The position numbers and the translations under genes were made by a program. 64,000 nucleotides of DNA, taken from assembly GCF_020181615.1 (NCBI RefSeq), contig NZ_CP084029.1, forward strand, positions 3,299,963-3,363,962. The letters run 5' to 3'. Position 1 is the stretch's first letter, and each line of letters opens with the position of its first letter. The notes beneath the pieces were generated by a model that had not been told where the DNA came from, did not search any database, and saw only the letters and a program-made list of their open reading frames with translations. The stretch is from [Mycobacterium] crassicus. GTDB lineage: Bacteria > Actinomycetota > Actinomycetes > Mycobacteriales > Mycobacteriaceae. Below, piece after piece: positions 47,604 through 56,187 of the stretch.

Positions 47604-47677
47604 TAGCGGGGACAGGATTCGAACCTGCGACCTCTGGGTTATGAGCCCAGCGAGCTACCGAGCTGCTCCACCCCGCG
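47604..47677 (-). tRNA. Initiator tRNA-Met (CAU)
   Basis: The full cloverleaf can be folded: acceptor CGCGGGG with CCCCGCU, D-arm with AGCUCGGUAGCU, anticodon arm CUGGG-CUCAUAA-CCCAG, and T-arm with GGUUCGAAUCC. The three G-C pairs in the anticodon stem and the unpaired first position (C1 opposite U72) identify the initiator type; enterobacterial initiators have C1-A72. CCA is not encoded. The gene is transcribed leftwards towards the shared terminator. Confidence 0.95.
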
Positions 47678-47772
47678 TCGGTAGATCCCAGGTTACCCAA
47701 TGGCGGCGGCCACGCCAAATCCGCTGCTACAGGCACCCATTGCCCGCCGCGAGCGCGCGGGAAGGGACTCTC

Positions 47773-50739
47773 CTACTTGGTGTTGTTGAACTTCTCCACG
47801 GCGTCGTCGAGGCGCTGCAACGCCGCCCCGTAGGCGGCGAAGTCGCCCTTGTGCTGGGTGTCGCGCAGCGCGGCGATCGCCGCGTCGATCTCACGCAGCG
47901 CGGCGGCCTTCGCCGGCGACAGCGCGGCGGCACTACCGGCCGGCGGTGCCGGGGCCGGGACCGCCGCAGCGGCCGGCGTAGGCGCCTCCGGCTTGGCCGC
48001 AGCCGCGCCGCCGTCGGTGGGCGCGATGTCAGTGGCCGCAGCACTGGCACCGGGCCCGAACAGACCCGTCAGCGCGTCGGAGACCGTCGGCCCGTAGCCG
48101 ATCTTGTCGTTGTACATCATCGCCACCCGGATGAGCCTCGGGTAGGACGACGCCGCGTCGCTGGCACCCGGGGAGGCATAGACCGGCTCGACGTAGAGCA
48201 GCCCGCCCTGGGCCACCGGCAGCGTGAGCAGGTTGCCCCAGCGAATGCGGTTCTGGTTGTCGCGCCCGATCACGCCCAGGTCCTGGCTGACCGCGGTGTC
48301 GGTGGTGATCGCGTTGTTGGCAAGCTTGGGCCCATTGACCTGACCCGGAATGGTCAGCACCGTGATCTTGCCGTAGGTGTCCGGGTCGGAACTGGCGGAG
48401 ATGTAGGCGGCCAGGTAGTCGCGCTTGAACCGGTTCATCGCACTGGTCAACTGATAGGACGCCGAACCGTCCTCTTTGACAAGGTTTTTCGCGACGATGT
48501 AGAACGGCGGCTGGAAGCTGCTGGCGGTCGGGTTGGGGTCCAGCGGCACGTCCCAGAAGTCCGACGTGGAGAAGAACGTCACCGGGTCGTTGACGTGGTA
48601 CTTGGCCAACAGCATCCGCTGCACCTTGAACAGGTCTTCGGGGTAGCGCAGGTGCTCGGCGAGCTCCGGCGAGATGTCCGCCTTGGGCTTCACCGTTCCG
48701 GGGAACACCTGCATCCACGCCCGCAGCACCGGGTCCTGCTCATCCTGTGCGTACAGGTTCACCGTTCCGTCGTAGGCGTCCACCGTGGCTTTCACCGAGT
48801 TGCGGATGTAAGACACCCGCCGGTCGGGCAGCAGCCGATTGAACTCCACCTCTTTGGAGTCCATGGTCGCCGACGACAGTGAGGTCAGCTCCGAGTACGG
48901 GTAGTTGTCCAGCGTGGTGTAGCCGTCGATGATCCATACCAGCCGCTTGTTGACGATCGCCGGATACACCGTGGAGTCGGTGGTCAGCCACGGCGCCACG
49001 GCCTGCACCCGGCCGGCCGGGTCACGGTTGAACAGGATCTTGCTGTCCGAGCCGATCACGTTGGAGAACAGGAAGTTGCGTTCGGCGAACTTCGCGGCGA
49101 ACACGCTGCGGGCCAACCAGTTTCCGACGCCGACGCCGCCGGTACCGGTGTAGGTGTAGTTCTTGGTCTCGGTGTTGGTCTCGTAGTCGTACTCGCGGTC
49201 GGCGCCATTTCTCCCGACGATCGCGTAGTCCGCGAGGGTGTCGGCGATCACCGGGCCGTAGTAGACGCGCGGTTGGTCGAGCGCAGCCGGACCCTGGGAG
49301 ACCACGCTGCCGTTGGCACCGACGACGTTGGCCAGGAACTCCGGGTAACCGCCGTTCTGGTTGGGGTCGTTGGCGATTCCGCGCACGGTGTTGGCCGGCG
49401 AGGCGATGAACCCGTTGCCGTGCGTGTAGACGGTATGCCGGTTGATCCAGTCGCGCTGGTTGTCGATCAGCCGATCCGGGTTGAGCTCGCGGGCGGCCAC
49501 GACGTAGTCGCGCAGCTGGCCGTCTTTGTCCCGGTAACGGTCGATGGTGAGCTGATCGGGGAAGAAGTAGAAGTTCTTGCCCTGCTGGAACTGGGTGAAC
49601 GCGGGACTGACGATGGTCGGGTCCAGCAGCCGGATGTTCGACGTGGTGGCCGCGTCGGCGCCCACCTGCGCGGCGGTCGCCCGCGCATCGCCGCTGTAGT
49701 CACGGTAGGTGACCACATCCTCGGTCAACCCGTAGGCATGCCTGGTTGCCGCGATCGAACGCGAGATGTACTCGCTCTCCTTCTGCGCCGCGTTGGGCTT
49801 GACGCTGAACTGCTCCACGATCAGCGGCCAGCCCGCGCCGACGATCACCGACGACAGCAGCAACAGCACCAGGCCGATCGCCGGAATCTGCAGGTCGCGC
49901 AGCACAATCGCCGAGAACACCGCTACCGCACAGATCAACGCGATCGCCAGCAGGATCATCTTGGCGGGCAGCACCGCGTTGATGTCGGTGTAGCCGGCGC
50001 CGGTGAAGGGCTTGCCGGTACGGGTGTGGCTGAGCAATTCGTAACGGTTCAGCCAGTAGGCCCCGGCCTTGAGCAGCACCAGGGTGCCGATCAGGCTGAC
50101 CACCTGGATCCGCGCCGGGCGACTCAGGGCACCGGCCCGGCCGGACAGCCGGATACCGCCGAAGATGTAGTGCGTCGTCAGATTCGCCAGGGTGGCCAAG
50201 AACAGCGTCACCAGCAACAGCCCGATCACCAGCCGGTAGAACGGCAGGTCGAAGGCGTAGAAACCGAGATCCTTGCCGAACTGCGGATCGGCGATACCGA
50301 AGTCACCGCCGTGCAGGAACAGCTGGATGCGTACCCAGTAGCTCTGCGCGACGATGCCGGCGAGCAGGCCGACAGCCACCGGTATCCCGAATCCGACCAG
50401 CCGCAGCCGCGACAGCACGGCGGTGCGATAGCGCGCCACCGGATCGTTGTCGCCGTTCGTGGGTACGAACACCGGCCGCACCCGGAACGCCATCGCCATC
50501 CCGGCGAACACGATCCCGCCGACGACCAGCCCCACCACCACGAACGCGATCAGACGGGTCAGCAATGTCGTGACGAACACCGACCGGTACCCCAGCTCCC
50601 CGAACCACAGCCAGTCGACGTAACCGTCGATCAGCCGGGGCGCCACCAGCAGCAGCACGATCACCGTGACCGCGCTTGCGACCATGATCCGGCTACGCGG
50701 GGTCAATTTCGGCATCCTCGCGGTGGGTCGCATACCCAC
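47773..50739 (-). CDS. UPF0182 family membrane protein (Rv3193c-like)
   Basis: This 988-residue protein has seven hydrophobic helices in the first 310 residues (for example [17 protein letters not shown] region and [20 protein letters not shown]), then a very large external domain and a C-terminal Ala/Pro-rich tail. GTG 50739 is the start: AGGGAG lies 8 bp upstream, and the N-terminus [12 protein letters not shown] agrees with the remembered Rv3193c start. UPF0182 proteins are broadly conserved in actinobacteria; function is unknown. It follows the Lon/PDZ protease gene by 56 bp. Confidence 0.92.
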   Translation of the reverse strand: MGMRPTARMPKLTPRSRIMVASAVTVIVLLLVAPRLIDGYVDWLWFGELGYRSVFVTTLLTRLIAFVVVGLVVGGIVFAGMAMAFRVRPVFVPTNGDNDPVARYRTAVLSRLRLVGFGIPVAVGLLAGIVAQSYWVRIQLFLHGGDFGIADPQFGKDLGFYAFDLPFYRLVIGLLLVTLFLATLANLTTHYIFGGIRLSGRAGALSRPARIQVVSLIGTLVLLKAGAYWLNRYELLSHTRTGKPFTGAGYTDINAVLPAKMILLAIALICAVAVFSAIVLRDLQIPAIGLVLLLLSSVIVGAGWPLIVEQFSVKPNAAQKESEYISRSIAATRHAYGLTEDVVTYRDYSGDARATAAQVGADAATTSNIRLLDPTIVSPAFTQFQQGKNFYFFPDQLTIDRYRDKDGQLRDYVVAARELNPDRLIDNQRDWINRHTVYTHGNGFIASPANTVRGIANDPNQNGGYPEFLANVVGANGSVVSQGPAALDQPRVYYGPVIADTLADYAIVGRNGADREYDYETNTETKNYTYTGTGGVGVGNWLARSVFAAKFAERNFLFSNVIGSDSKILFNRDPAGRVQAVAPWLTTDSTVYPAIVNKRLVWIIDGYTTLDNYPYSELTSLSSATMDSKEVEFNRLLPDRRVSYIRNSVKATVDAYDGTVNLYAQDEQDPVLRAWMQVFPGTVKPKADISPELAEHLRYPEDLFKVQRMLLAKYHVNDPVTFFSTSDFWDVPLDPNPTASSFQPPFYIVAKNLVKEDGSASYQLTSAMNRFKRDYLAAYISASSDPDTYGKITVLTIPGQVNGPKLANNAITTDTAVSQDLGVIGRDNQNRIRWGNLLTLPVAQGGLLYVEPVYASPGASDAASSYPRLIRVAMMYNDKIGYGPTVSDALTGLFGPGASAAATDIAPTDGGAAAAKPEAPTPAAAAVPAPAPPAGSAAALSPAKAAALREIDAAIAALRDTQHKGDFAAYGAALQRLDDAVEKFNNTK

Positions 50740-50795
50740 GGGCCACGCTCCCTAAGGTCGGTTGTCCTGACGGGCCCACTGTAGCCAACCGGATC

Positions 50796-51815
50796 TCAGC
50801 AGGAAGGTGGCTGACCTCCGTCAGCGATGGTCTTCAACGCATCCACCGCTCGGGCCAGGCTGTCCACCTTCACCAGTTGCAGCCCGGCGTTGTCAGATCG
50901 AGCCTCGTAGCAGTTGTCGGCGGGCACCAGGAACACCGTCGCACCGGCCTCACGGGCCGCGATCATCTTGTGGGTGATCCCGCCGATCGGCTCGACCTGG
51001 CCGTTGGCCTTGATCACGCCGGTGCCGGCGACGAAGTTCGGCCCGGCCAGCTCACCGGTGGTGAGCTTGTCGATGACGGCCAGCGAGAACATCAGCCCGG
51101 CCGAGGGCCCGCCGATATTGGCGAGGTTGAACTCAATGGTGAACGGCGCCCACGGCGCATCGAGTACCGAGACACCCATGAATCCGTGGGCGCGGTCCTT
51201 GTTTTCTCCCAGCGTAATCCGCGCCGTTCCCGGTGCGGCGTTCTTGCGCCGGTAGTCGATGACCACCGTGTCGCCGGGCTTGGTGTCGGACAGCCGCGCG
51301 GTGAACTGCTCCACGGTGTAGACGGGTTGACCGTTGACCGCGTCCACGGCGTCACCACGCTGCAGCGCACCTGCCGACGGGCCCGGATCGTGCACATCGG
51401 CGAGCGTCACCGCCGACGGGTAACGCAGGTAGCCCAGGGCGGCGTATTCGGCGCTCTGCTCGGACGCCCGGAAGTCGGCGTTGTTGTCCTCGTCGACCTC
51501 TTCGCGGGACTTGCCGGGCGGATACACCAGGTCACGGGGCATCAGTTGCTCGCGGCCGGACAGCCACAGGGCCAACGCCTCCCCCAGCGTGAGCCCGTCA
51601 CGCTGGGACACCGTGGTCATGTTCAGGTGCCCGGTCGTGGGGTGCGTCGGGGTGCCCTGGATGTCGACGACTTGCTTACCGTCGACCATGCCGAGGGTGT
51701 CGAAGGTGGGGCCCGGGCCCAGCGACACGAAGGGCACCGTCACCACCGCCAGCAGTGCGCCGAACACGACCATCGGCAACAGCGCCGCCAACAGCGTCAG
51801 GATCCGCCTGTTCAC
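50796..51815 (-). CDS. Membrane-anchored Lon-type/PDZ serine protease (Rv3194c-like)
   Basis: This 339-residue protein has an N-terminal membrane anchor (about residues 7-30), a PDZ-like domain (about 140-200, GDAVDAVNGQPVYTVEQF) and a C-terminal Lon-type proteolytic domain with Ser238 in GGPSAG and Lys283 in THKM, the expected Ser-Lys dyad. GTG 51815 is chosen to give MNRRILTLLAALLP, as in the Rv3194c family; the frame is open to 51890. The protease domain faces outside, suggesting envelope protein quality control or regulated proteolysis. Confidence 0.9.
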   Translation of the reverse strand: MNRRILTLLAALLPMVVFGALLAVVTVPFVSLGPGPTFDTLGMVDGKQVVDIQGTPTHPTTGHLNMTTVSQRDGLTLGEALALWLSGREQLMPRDLVYPPGKSREEVDEDNNADFRASEQSAEYAALGYLRYPSAVTLADVHDPGPSAGALQRGDAVDAVNGQPVYTVEQFTARLSDTKPGDTVVIDYRRKNAAPGTARITLGENKDRAHGFMGVSVLDAPWAPFTIEFNLANIGGPSAGLMFSLAVIDKLTTGELAGPNFVAGTGVIKANGQVEPIGGITHKMIAAREAGATVFLVPADNCYEARSDNAGLQLVKVDSLARAVDALKTIADGGQPPSC

Positions 51816-51913
51816 CCCGCGTATCGTAAACGGCCGCCGTCCGGGGGCGACGGCCCGGAGCTTTGGCGACGTGCGTGGCGCGTCGACCAATACCGGTCGG
51901 TACCGTTGGGTGT

Positions 51914-53293
51914 ATGGCTGATCTGCCCTTCGGTTTCTCTGCTGGGGACGACCCCGACCGCGAGCGGTCCGAGGGACGTGATCCCCGTTCGGGCTCGGGT
52001 CCGAGCGATCCGTTCGGCATGGGCTTCGGAACCGGGGGAGCTTTCAATATGGGCGACCTGGGCCAGATCTTCACCCAGCTCGGTCAGATGTTCAGCGGCG
52101 CCGGCCGCGTCGCCGCCGGCGGCCGGCCGGCCGGGCCGGTGAACTACGACCTGGCCCGCCAGGTCGCGGCCAAGTCGATCGGCTCGGTCGCGCCCGTCAC
52201 CGCCTCGACCAACACCGCGATCGGCGATGCGGTGCACCTGGCCGAGACCTGGCTCAACGGCGTGACGTCGTTGCCGGCGGGCACCACCGGCGCGGTCGCG
52301 TGGACGCCGGTGGACTGGGTGGAGCACACCATGGCCACCTGGCAGCGACTGTGCGACCCGATGGCCGAGCAGGTTTCGTCGGTGTGGGCCTCGGCGCTGC
52401 CCGAGGAGGCCAAGAGCATGGCCGGTCCGCTGATGTCGGTGATGTCGCAGATGGGCGGGATGGCGTTCGGATCGCAACTCGGCCAGGCGCTGGGCCGATT
52501 GTCCGGAGAGGTGCTCACCTCGACCGACATCGGACTCCCCTTGGGCCCCAAGGGAACCGCTGCCCTGCTGCCCGGCGCCATCGAAGAACTGGCCACCGGC
52601 CTGGAACAGCCGCGCAGCGAGATCGTCACCTTCCTGGCCGCGCGCGAGGCTGCGCATCACCGGTTGTTCTCGCACGTGCCGTGGCTGGCCAACCAGCTGC
52701 TCAACACCGTCGAGGCCTACGCCCGGGGCATGAAGATCGACATTCGCGGCATCGAGGAACTGGCCCAGGGTTTCGACCCGATGTCGATGGGCGACCCTTC
52801 GGCCATGGCCGAACTGCTCAATCAGGGGGTGTTCGAGCCCAAGTCGACGCCCGAACAGTTGGCCGCACTGGAGCGCCTGGAGACCCTGCTGGCCCTGATC
52901 GAGGGCTGGGTGCGCACGGTGGTGACCGCGGCACTGGGCGACCGGATACCGGGCACCGCCGCACTGTCGGAGATGCTGCGCCGCCGCCGGGCCACCGGCG
53001 GCCCGGCCGAGCAGACCTTCGCCACCCTGGTCGGTCTGGAACTGCGTCCCCGCAAGCTGGCCGAGGCCGCGGTGCTGTGGGAGCGGCTCACCGACGCCGT
53101 CGGCATCGACGCCCGCGACCAGGTCTGGCAGCACCCCGACCTGTTGCCCGAGGCCGCCGATATCGACGACCCGGCCGCGTTCATCGACCGGATCATCGGC
53201 GGCGACACCAGCGGCATCGACTCCGCCATCGACCAGGCGATCGCCGAATTCCAACGTGAGGCCGGCAACACGGACGACTCGACCGACGAGTAG
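51914..53293 (+). CDS. Zinc-dependent metalloprotease-like protein, DUF2342 (Rv3195-like)
   Basis: This 459-residue protein of the DUF2342 family has a Gly-rich N-terminus (GMGFGTGGAFNMGDLGQIF), then a mostly helical body. AAREAAHHRLFSHVPWL (around residue 250) supplies paired histidines and acids in the position of the family's metal-binding motif, and the later GFDPMSM region is conserved. Relatives are annotated as metalloprotease-like; a canonical HExxH is not seen, so protease activity is unproven. Divergent from the Lon/PDZ gene with 98 bp between, and followed by the cyclodehydratase-like gene. Confidence 0.85.
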   Translation: MADLPFGFSAGDDPDRERSEGRDPRSGSGPSDPFGMGFGTGGAFNMGDLGQIFTQLGQMFSGAGRVAAGGRPAGPVNYDLARQVAAKSIGSVAPVTASTNTAIGDAVHLAETWLNGVTSLPAGTTGAVAWTPVDWVEHTMATWQRLCDPMAEQVSSVWASALPEEAKSMAGPLMSVMSQMGGMAFGSQLGQALGRLSGEVLTSTDIGLPLGPKGTAALLPGAIEELATGLEQPRSEIVTFLAAREAAHHRLFSHVPWLANQLLNTVEAYARGMKIDIRGIEELAQGFDPMSMGDPSAMAELLNQGVFEPKSTPEQLAALERLETLLALIEGWVRTVVTAALGDRIPGTAALSEMLRRRRATGGPAEQTFATLVGLELRPRKLAEAAVLWERLTDAVGIDARDQVWQHPDLLPEAADIDDPAAFIDRIIGGDTSGIDSAIDQAIAEFQREAGNTDDSTDE

Positions 53294-53352
53294 CCGCCCG
53301 GCCTGTGGATTACTGATCGGGCCGACCGCTTCGGCGTGACAGTGTCGGGTGC

Positions 53353-54210
53353 GTGACCGCCCAAGCCGCCTACGCCCTGGACCCGGCGCTGCCGGTGTTG
53401 CTGCGCCCGGACGGCCCGGTACAGGTCGGCTGGGACCCACAGCGCGCGGTGCTGGTGCATCCGCCGCAGGGCCTGAGCCCGGCCGGGCTGGCCGCGCTGC
53501 TGCGAACGATGCAGACCCCGTCCACCGTCGCCGAGCTGCGCCACGAAGCCGCTCGGCACGGCACCGTGGACGCCGCCCAGCTCGACGACCTGCTCACCGC
53601 GCTGGTGCGGGCCCGCGTCGCGGTGCTCGACACCGGCACCCCCCGACCACGCCGGGCGGCGTCGCTGCGGGTGCACGGCCGCGGGCCGCTGTCGGATCTG
53701 CTGGTCGAATCGCTGCGCTGCTCGGGTTCGGTGGTCCGGCGCAGCAGCCACCCGCACGCCGTGGTGAGCACCGCCGGCACCGATCTGGTGGTGCTGTCGG
53801 ACTATCTGGTCACCGAGCCGAGGCTGGTGCGTGAACTACACGCCGAGCGGGTTCCGCACCTACCGGTGCGGGTGCGGGACGGCACCGGTGTGATCGGCCC
53901 CCTCGTACTGCCCGGGAGAACCAGCTGCCTCGGGTGCGCCGATCTGCATCGCCGCGACCGGGACGCCGCCTGGCCGGCACTGGCCGCCCAGCTGCGCGAC
54001 ACCGTCGCCCACACCGACCGAGCCACGGTACTGGCGACGGTCGCGCTGGCGCTGAGCCAGGTCGAGCTGGTGATCGCCGCGGTGCGCGGGATGGCCGCGG
54101 GCCGGCAACTGGCACCACCCCCGACGCTGAACGCCACCCTGGAAGTGGATCTGTCCACCGGGTCGATCCTGACGCGGCGCTGGAACCGGCACCCGCTTTG
54201 TGATTGCTGA
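53353..54210 (+). CDS. Cyclodehydratase-like/leader-peptide-binding protein (Rv3196-like), orphan
   Basis: This 285-residue protein starts at GTG 53353. The N-terminal third resembles a winged-helix peptide-binding module, and the rest a reduced E1/ThiF-like domain. Two cysteine pairs, CLGC near residue 195 and CDC at the C-terminus (HPLCDC), would form a zinc site as in the TOMM cyclodehydratase-domain family. Classic partners (YcaO, dehydrogenase, precursor peptide) are absent nearby. It lies 59 bp after the DUF2342 gene and 54 bp before the ABC1 gene, conserved as in M. tuberculosis. Confidence 0.72.
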   Translation: MTAQAAYALDPALPVLLRPDGPVQVGWDPQRAVLVHPPQGLSPAGLAALLRTMQTPSTVAELRHEAARHGTVDAAQLDDLLTALVRARVAVLDTGTPRPRRAASLRVHGRGPLSDLLVESLRCSGSVVRRSSHPHAVVSTAGTDLVVLSDYLVTEPRLVRELHAERVPHLPVRVRDGTGVIGPLVLPGRTSCLGCADLHRRDRDAAWPALAAQLRDTVAHTDRATVLATVALALSQVELVIAAVRGMAAGRQLAPPPTLNATLEVDLSTGSILTRRWNRHPLCDC

Positions 54211-54264
54211 TGTCGAGTCGGCCCCGGCGATTGGCTACGCGGTGACCGGCGACACAACACCGTC

Positions 54265-55626
54265 ATGGATGATGGACACGTGTCAGAAATAAAGCGTGGG
54301 AGCGTGGCGCGCAACGCGAAGCTGGCCACCCTGCCGGTCGGCTTTGCCGGTCGAGCAGCGCTGGGCCTGGGAAAACGGCTGACCGGCAAGTCGAAAGACG
54401 ACGTCACCGCCGAGCTCATGGAGAAGGCCGCTAACCAGCTGTTCACCGTCCTCGGTGAGCTCAAGGGCGGTGCCATGAAAGTCGGGCAGGCCCTGTCGGT
54501 GATGGAGGCGGCCATCCCCGAGCAGTTCGGCGAGCCCTACCGGGAGGCGCTGACCAAGCTGCAGAAGGACGCCCCGCCGCTGCCGGCGGACAAGGTGCAC
54601 CGGGTGCTCGACGCCCAGCTGGGCACCAAATGGCGTGAGCGATTCAGCTCCTTCGACGACGAGCCCGTCGCCTCGGCCAGCATCGGCCAGGTGCACCGCG
54701 GCGTCTGGGCCGACGGCCGGCCGGTGGCGGTCAAGATCCAGTACCCGGGCGCCGACGAGGCGCTGCGTGCCGACCTGAAGACCATCCGGCGGTTGACCGG
54801 CGTCTTCAAGCAGCTGGCACCCGGCGTCGACGTGCAGGGCGTGGTCGACGAGCTGATCGAACGCACCGAGATGGAGCTGGACTACCGGCTCGAGGCCGAC
54901 AACCAGCGCATCTTCGCCAAGGCCTACGCCGGCCACCCACACTTCGTCGTCCCCAACGTGGTGGCCAGCGCCCCCAAGACGGTGATCCAGGAGTGGATCG
55001 ACGGCGTCGGCATGGCCGAGATCATCCGCAACGGCACCGTCGAGCAGCGCGACCTGATGGGCACCCGGCTGGCCGAGTTCACCTGGGACGCCGCGCGCCG
55101 GCTGGAGCTGATCCACGGCGACGCCCACCCCGGCAACTTCATGCTCATCGACGGCAACAAGATGGGCATCATCGACTTCGGCGCGGTCGCCCCGATGCCG
55201 GGCGGGTTCCCGCCGGAGCTGGGCGCGGCGGTCCGCTACGCGCGCGACGACGACTACGACAACGTCATTGCGGCGATGCGCCAGGGCGGCTTCATTCAGA
55301 AGGGCCAGGAGGTCTCGATCCGCGAGATCGACGAGATGCTGCGCCAGTATGTCGAGCCGGTGGAAGTCGAGGTTTTCCACTACAGCCGCAAGTGGCTGAT
55401 GCGGATGGCCGGCAAGCAGCTGGAACGGCCCGTCGAGCAGCTCAAGACCGCACGGCAGCTGGACCTGCCGCCGAAGCTGGCCATGCCGATGCGGGTGCTC
55501 GCCTCGACAACGGCCATCATGTGTCAGCTCGACGCGCACGTCCCGGTCAAGCGGTTGTCCGAGGAACTGGTGCCGGGCTTTGTCGCCGATCCCGACAGCG
55601 GCGCAGCGGTCGGGCCCTCGGTCTGA
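54265..55626 (+). CDS. ABC1/UbiB-family atypical kinase (Rv3197-like)
   Basis: This 453-residue protein-kinase-like protein has the UbiB signature KVGQ (72-75), the Ala-rich nucleotide loop ASASIGQVH (136-144), VAVKIQYPG with Lys157, ExD in EMELDYRLEAD, the catalytic HGDAHPGNF and the metal-binding DFG in IIDFGAV. Such proteins support quinone or lipid homeostasis as ATPases. ATG 54265 is annotated; a GTG five codons later is possible. Tail-to-tail with whiB7, 3 bp between stops. In M. tuberculosis the homologue adjoins whiB7 in the same way. Confidence 0.92.
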   Translation: MDDGHVSEIKRGSVARNAKLATLPVGFAGRAALGLGKRLTGKSKDDVTAELMEKAANQLFTVLGELKGGAMKVGQALSVMEAAIPEQFGEPYREALTKLQKDAPPLPADKVHRVLDAQLGTKWRERFSSFDDEPVASASIGQVHRGVWADGRPVAVKIQYPGADEALRADLKTIRRLTGVFKQLAPGVDVQGVVDELIERTEMELDYRLEADNQRIFAKAYAGHPHFVVPNVVASAPKTVIQEWIDGVGMAEIIRNGTVEQRDLMGTRLAEFTWDAARRLELIHGDAHPGNFMLIDGNKMGIIDFGAVAPMPGGFPPELGAAVRYARDDDYDNVIAAMRQGGFIQKGQEVSIREIDEMLRQYVEPVEVEVFHYSRKWLMRMAGKQLERPVEQLKTARQLDLPPKLAMPMRVLASTTAIMCQLDAHVPVKRLSEELVPGFVADPDSGAAVGPSV

Positions 55627-55629
55627 CCC

Positions 55630-55884
55630 TCACGCCGCGACCGGCTGCTTGCGCGGCCGGCCGCGGGGCCGTTTACGGCCGATGACGGCGCCGCGGTCGA
55701 GGATCTCGCCGCCCCACACCCCCCACGGTTCGGCGCGCTGCAGCGCCACCGCCAGGCACTGCTGACGGATCGGGCAGGCGCCGCACGCCAGCTTGGCCCG
55801 CTCCAGGTCCGCGGGGTCCTCGGCGAACCACAGGTCGGGCTCGCGGTTGCACGGCAGCTCCGGCCGGTTCTTCATGGTGCTCAC
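55630..55884 (-). CDS. whiB7: Redox-sensitive transcription factor WhiB7
   Basis: This 84-residue WhiB protein has four Fe-S ligands Cys12, Cys34, Cys37 and Cys43, the WhiB turn GVWGGE (55-60) and a C-terminal AT-hook RGRPRK (74-79), which is diagnostic of WhiB7. It binds SigA and AT-rich DNA just upstream of the -35 element to activate intrinsic antibiotic-resistance genes and itself. GTG 55884 or ATG 55875 may start it; the latter has GGTGAG at 7 bp. The N-terminus is a little shorter than in M. smegmatis as remembered. Its leader carries an attenuator and an upstream ORF (55929-56174). Confidence 0.97.
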   Translation of the reverse strand: MSTMKNRPELPCNREPDLWFAEDPADLERAKLACGACPIRQQCLAVALQRAEPWGVWGGEILDRGAVIGRKRPRGRPRKQPVAA

Positions 55885-55928
55885 CTGCTCTCGGGTGTCT
55901 TCTGCGGGAATGGACGGGTACAGCGACG

Positions 55929-55967
55929 AAAAAAATGGCCACGGTCCCTACGCGGGTCCGTGGCCAT
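55929..55967 (-). terminator. Intrinsic terminator/attenuator in the whiB7 leader
   Basis: On the - strand, ATGGCCACGG pairs perfectly with CCGTGGCCAT (10 bp), extended by GGG/CCC after one mismatch, with a small loop at 55949-55953, and is followed by seven T residues (55935-55929). It lies between the upstream ORF stop (55990) and the whiB7 start (55884), so it would end transcription before whiB7 unless relieved. This fits the known attenuation control of whiB7. Confidence 0.88.
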
Positions 55968-55989
55968 CGGGTGGCTGAGCTACAAAGCG

Positions 55990-56127
55990 TTAGGCAAAAC
56001 CCCGATGCACGGACTCGTCGGCCGCGGCGGCATGCGCGCCGGCGGCACGCGCGGCAGCGGCGGCATGCGCGCCGGCGGCACGCGCGGCAGCGGCCGCGCG
56101 TACGACGATGGCAGTCGGGGTGGTCAT
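55990..56127 (-). CDS. whiB7 upstream ORF (regulatory leader peptide)
   Basis: A 45-codon ORF reads from ATG 56127 to TAA 55990: it begins MTTPTAIVVR and ends DESVHRGFA. The middle is almost pure alanine, with AAAAARAAGAH present twice. The predicted transcription start lies 1-3 nt before the ATG, so the ORF is probably translated as a leaderless or near-leaderless message. Its stop is 23 nt ahead of the attenuator hairpin. Translation stress on this ORF is the expected sensor that frees transcription into whiB7. The role is inferred from position and the known whiB7 mechanism. Confidence 0.8.
   Translation of the reverse strand: MTTPTAIVVRAAAAARAAGAHAAAAARAAGAHAAAADESVHRGFA
56032..56097 (-). 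repeat. 33-bp tandem duplication inside the whiB7 upstream ORF
   Basis: Two adjacent 33-bp units (56032-56064 and 56065-56097) match at 32 of 33 positions and encode codons 11-21 and 22-32 of the leader peptide in frame. The duplication keeps the frame while lengthening the alanine-rich tract. Confidence 0.92.
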
Positions 56128-56135
56128 GATGTTCG

Positions 56136-56174
56136 AGGTTAGCGGCTCGGCGTCGCGGCGCACAAACGATTTAT
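56136..56174 (-). promoter_or_regulatory. whiB7: whiB7 promoter with AT-rich WhiB7 site
   Basis: On the - strand: -35 TTGTGC (56165-56160), an 18-bp spacer, -10 TAACCT (56141-56136). ATAAAT (56174-56169) stands exactly 3 bp before the -35, the layout described for WhiB7 AT-hook binding at its own promoter. The start point is predicted near 56129. The promoter fits in the 60-bp gap between the uvrD2 stop and the leader ORF. Confidence 0.75.
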
Positions 56175-56187
56175 CGCCGGCGGCAGC

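Noticed and set aside
53353..55626. A TOMM/RiPP biosynthetic cluster
   Set aside because: No YcaO, dehydrogenase, transporter or precursor peptide around the cyclodehydratase-like gene.
56032..56097. Short tandem repeat resembling a CRISPR fragment
   Set aside because: Only two adjacent units with no spacer, in frame within the whiB7 leader ORF; a coding duplication.
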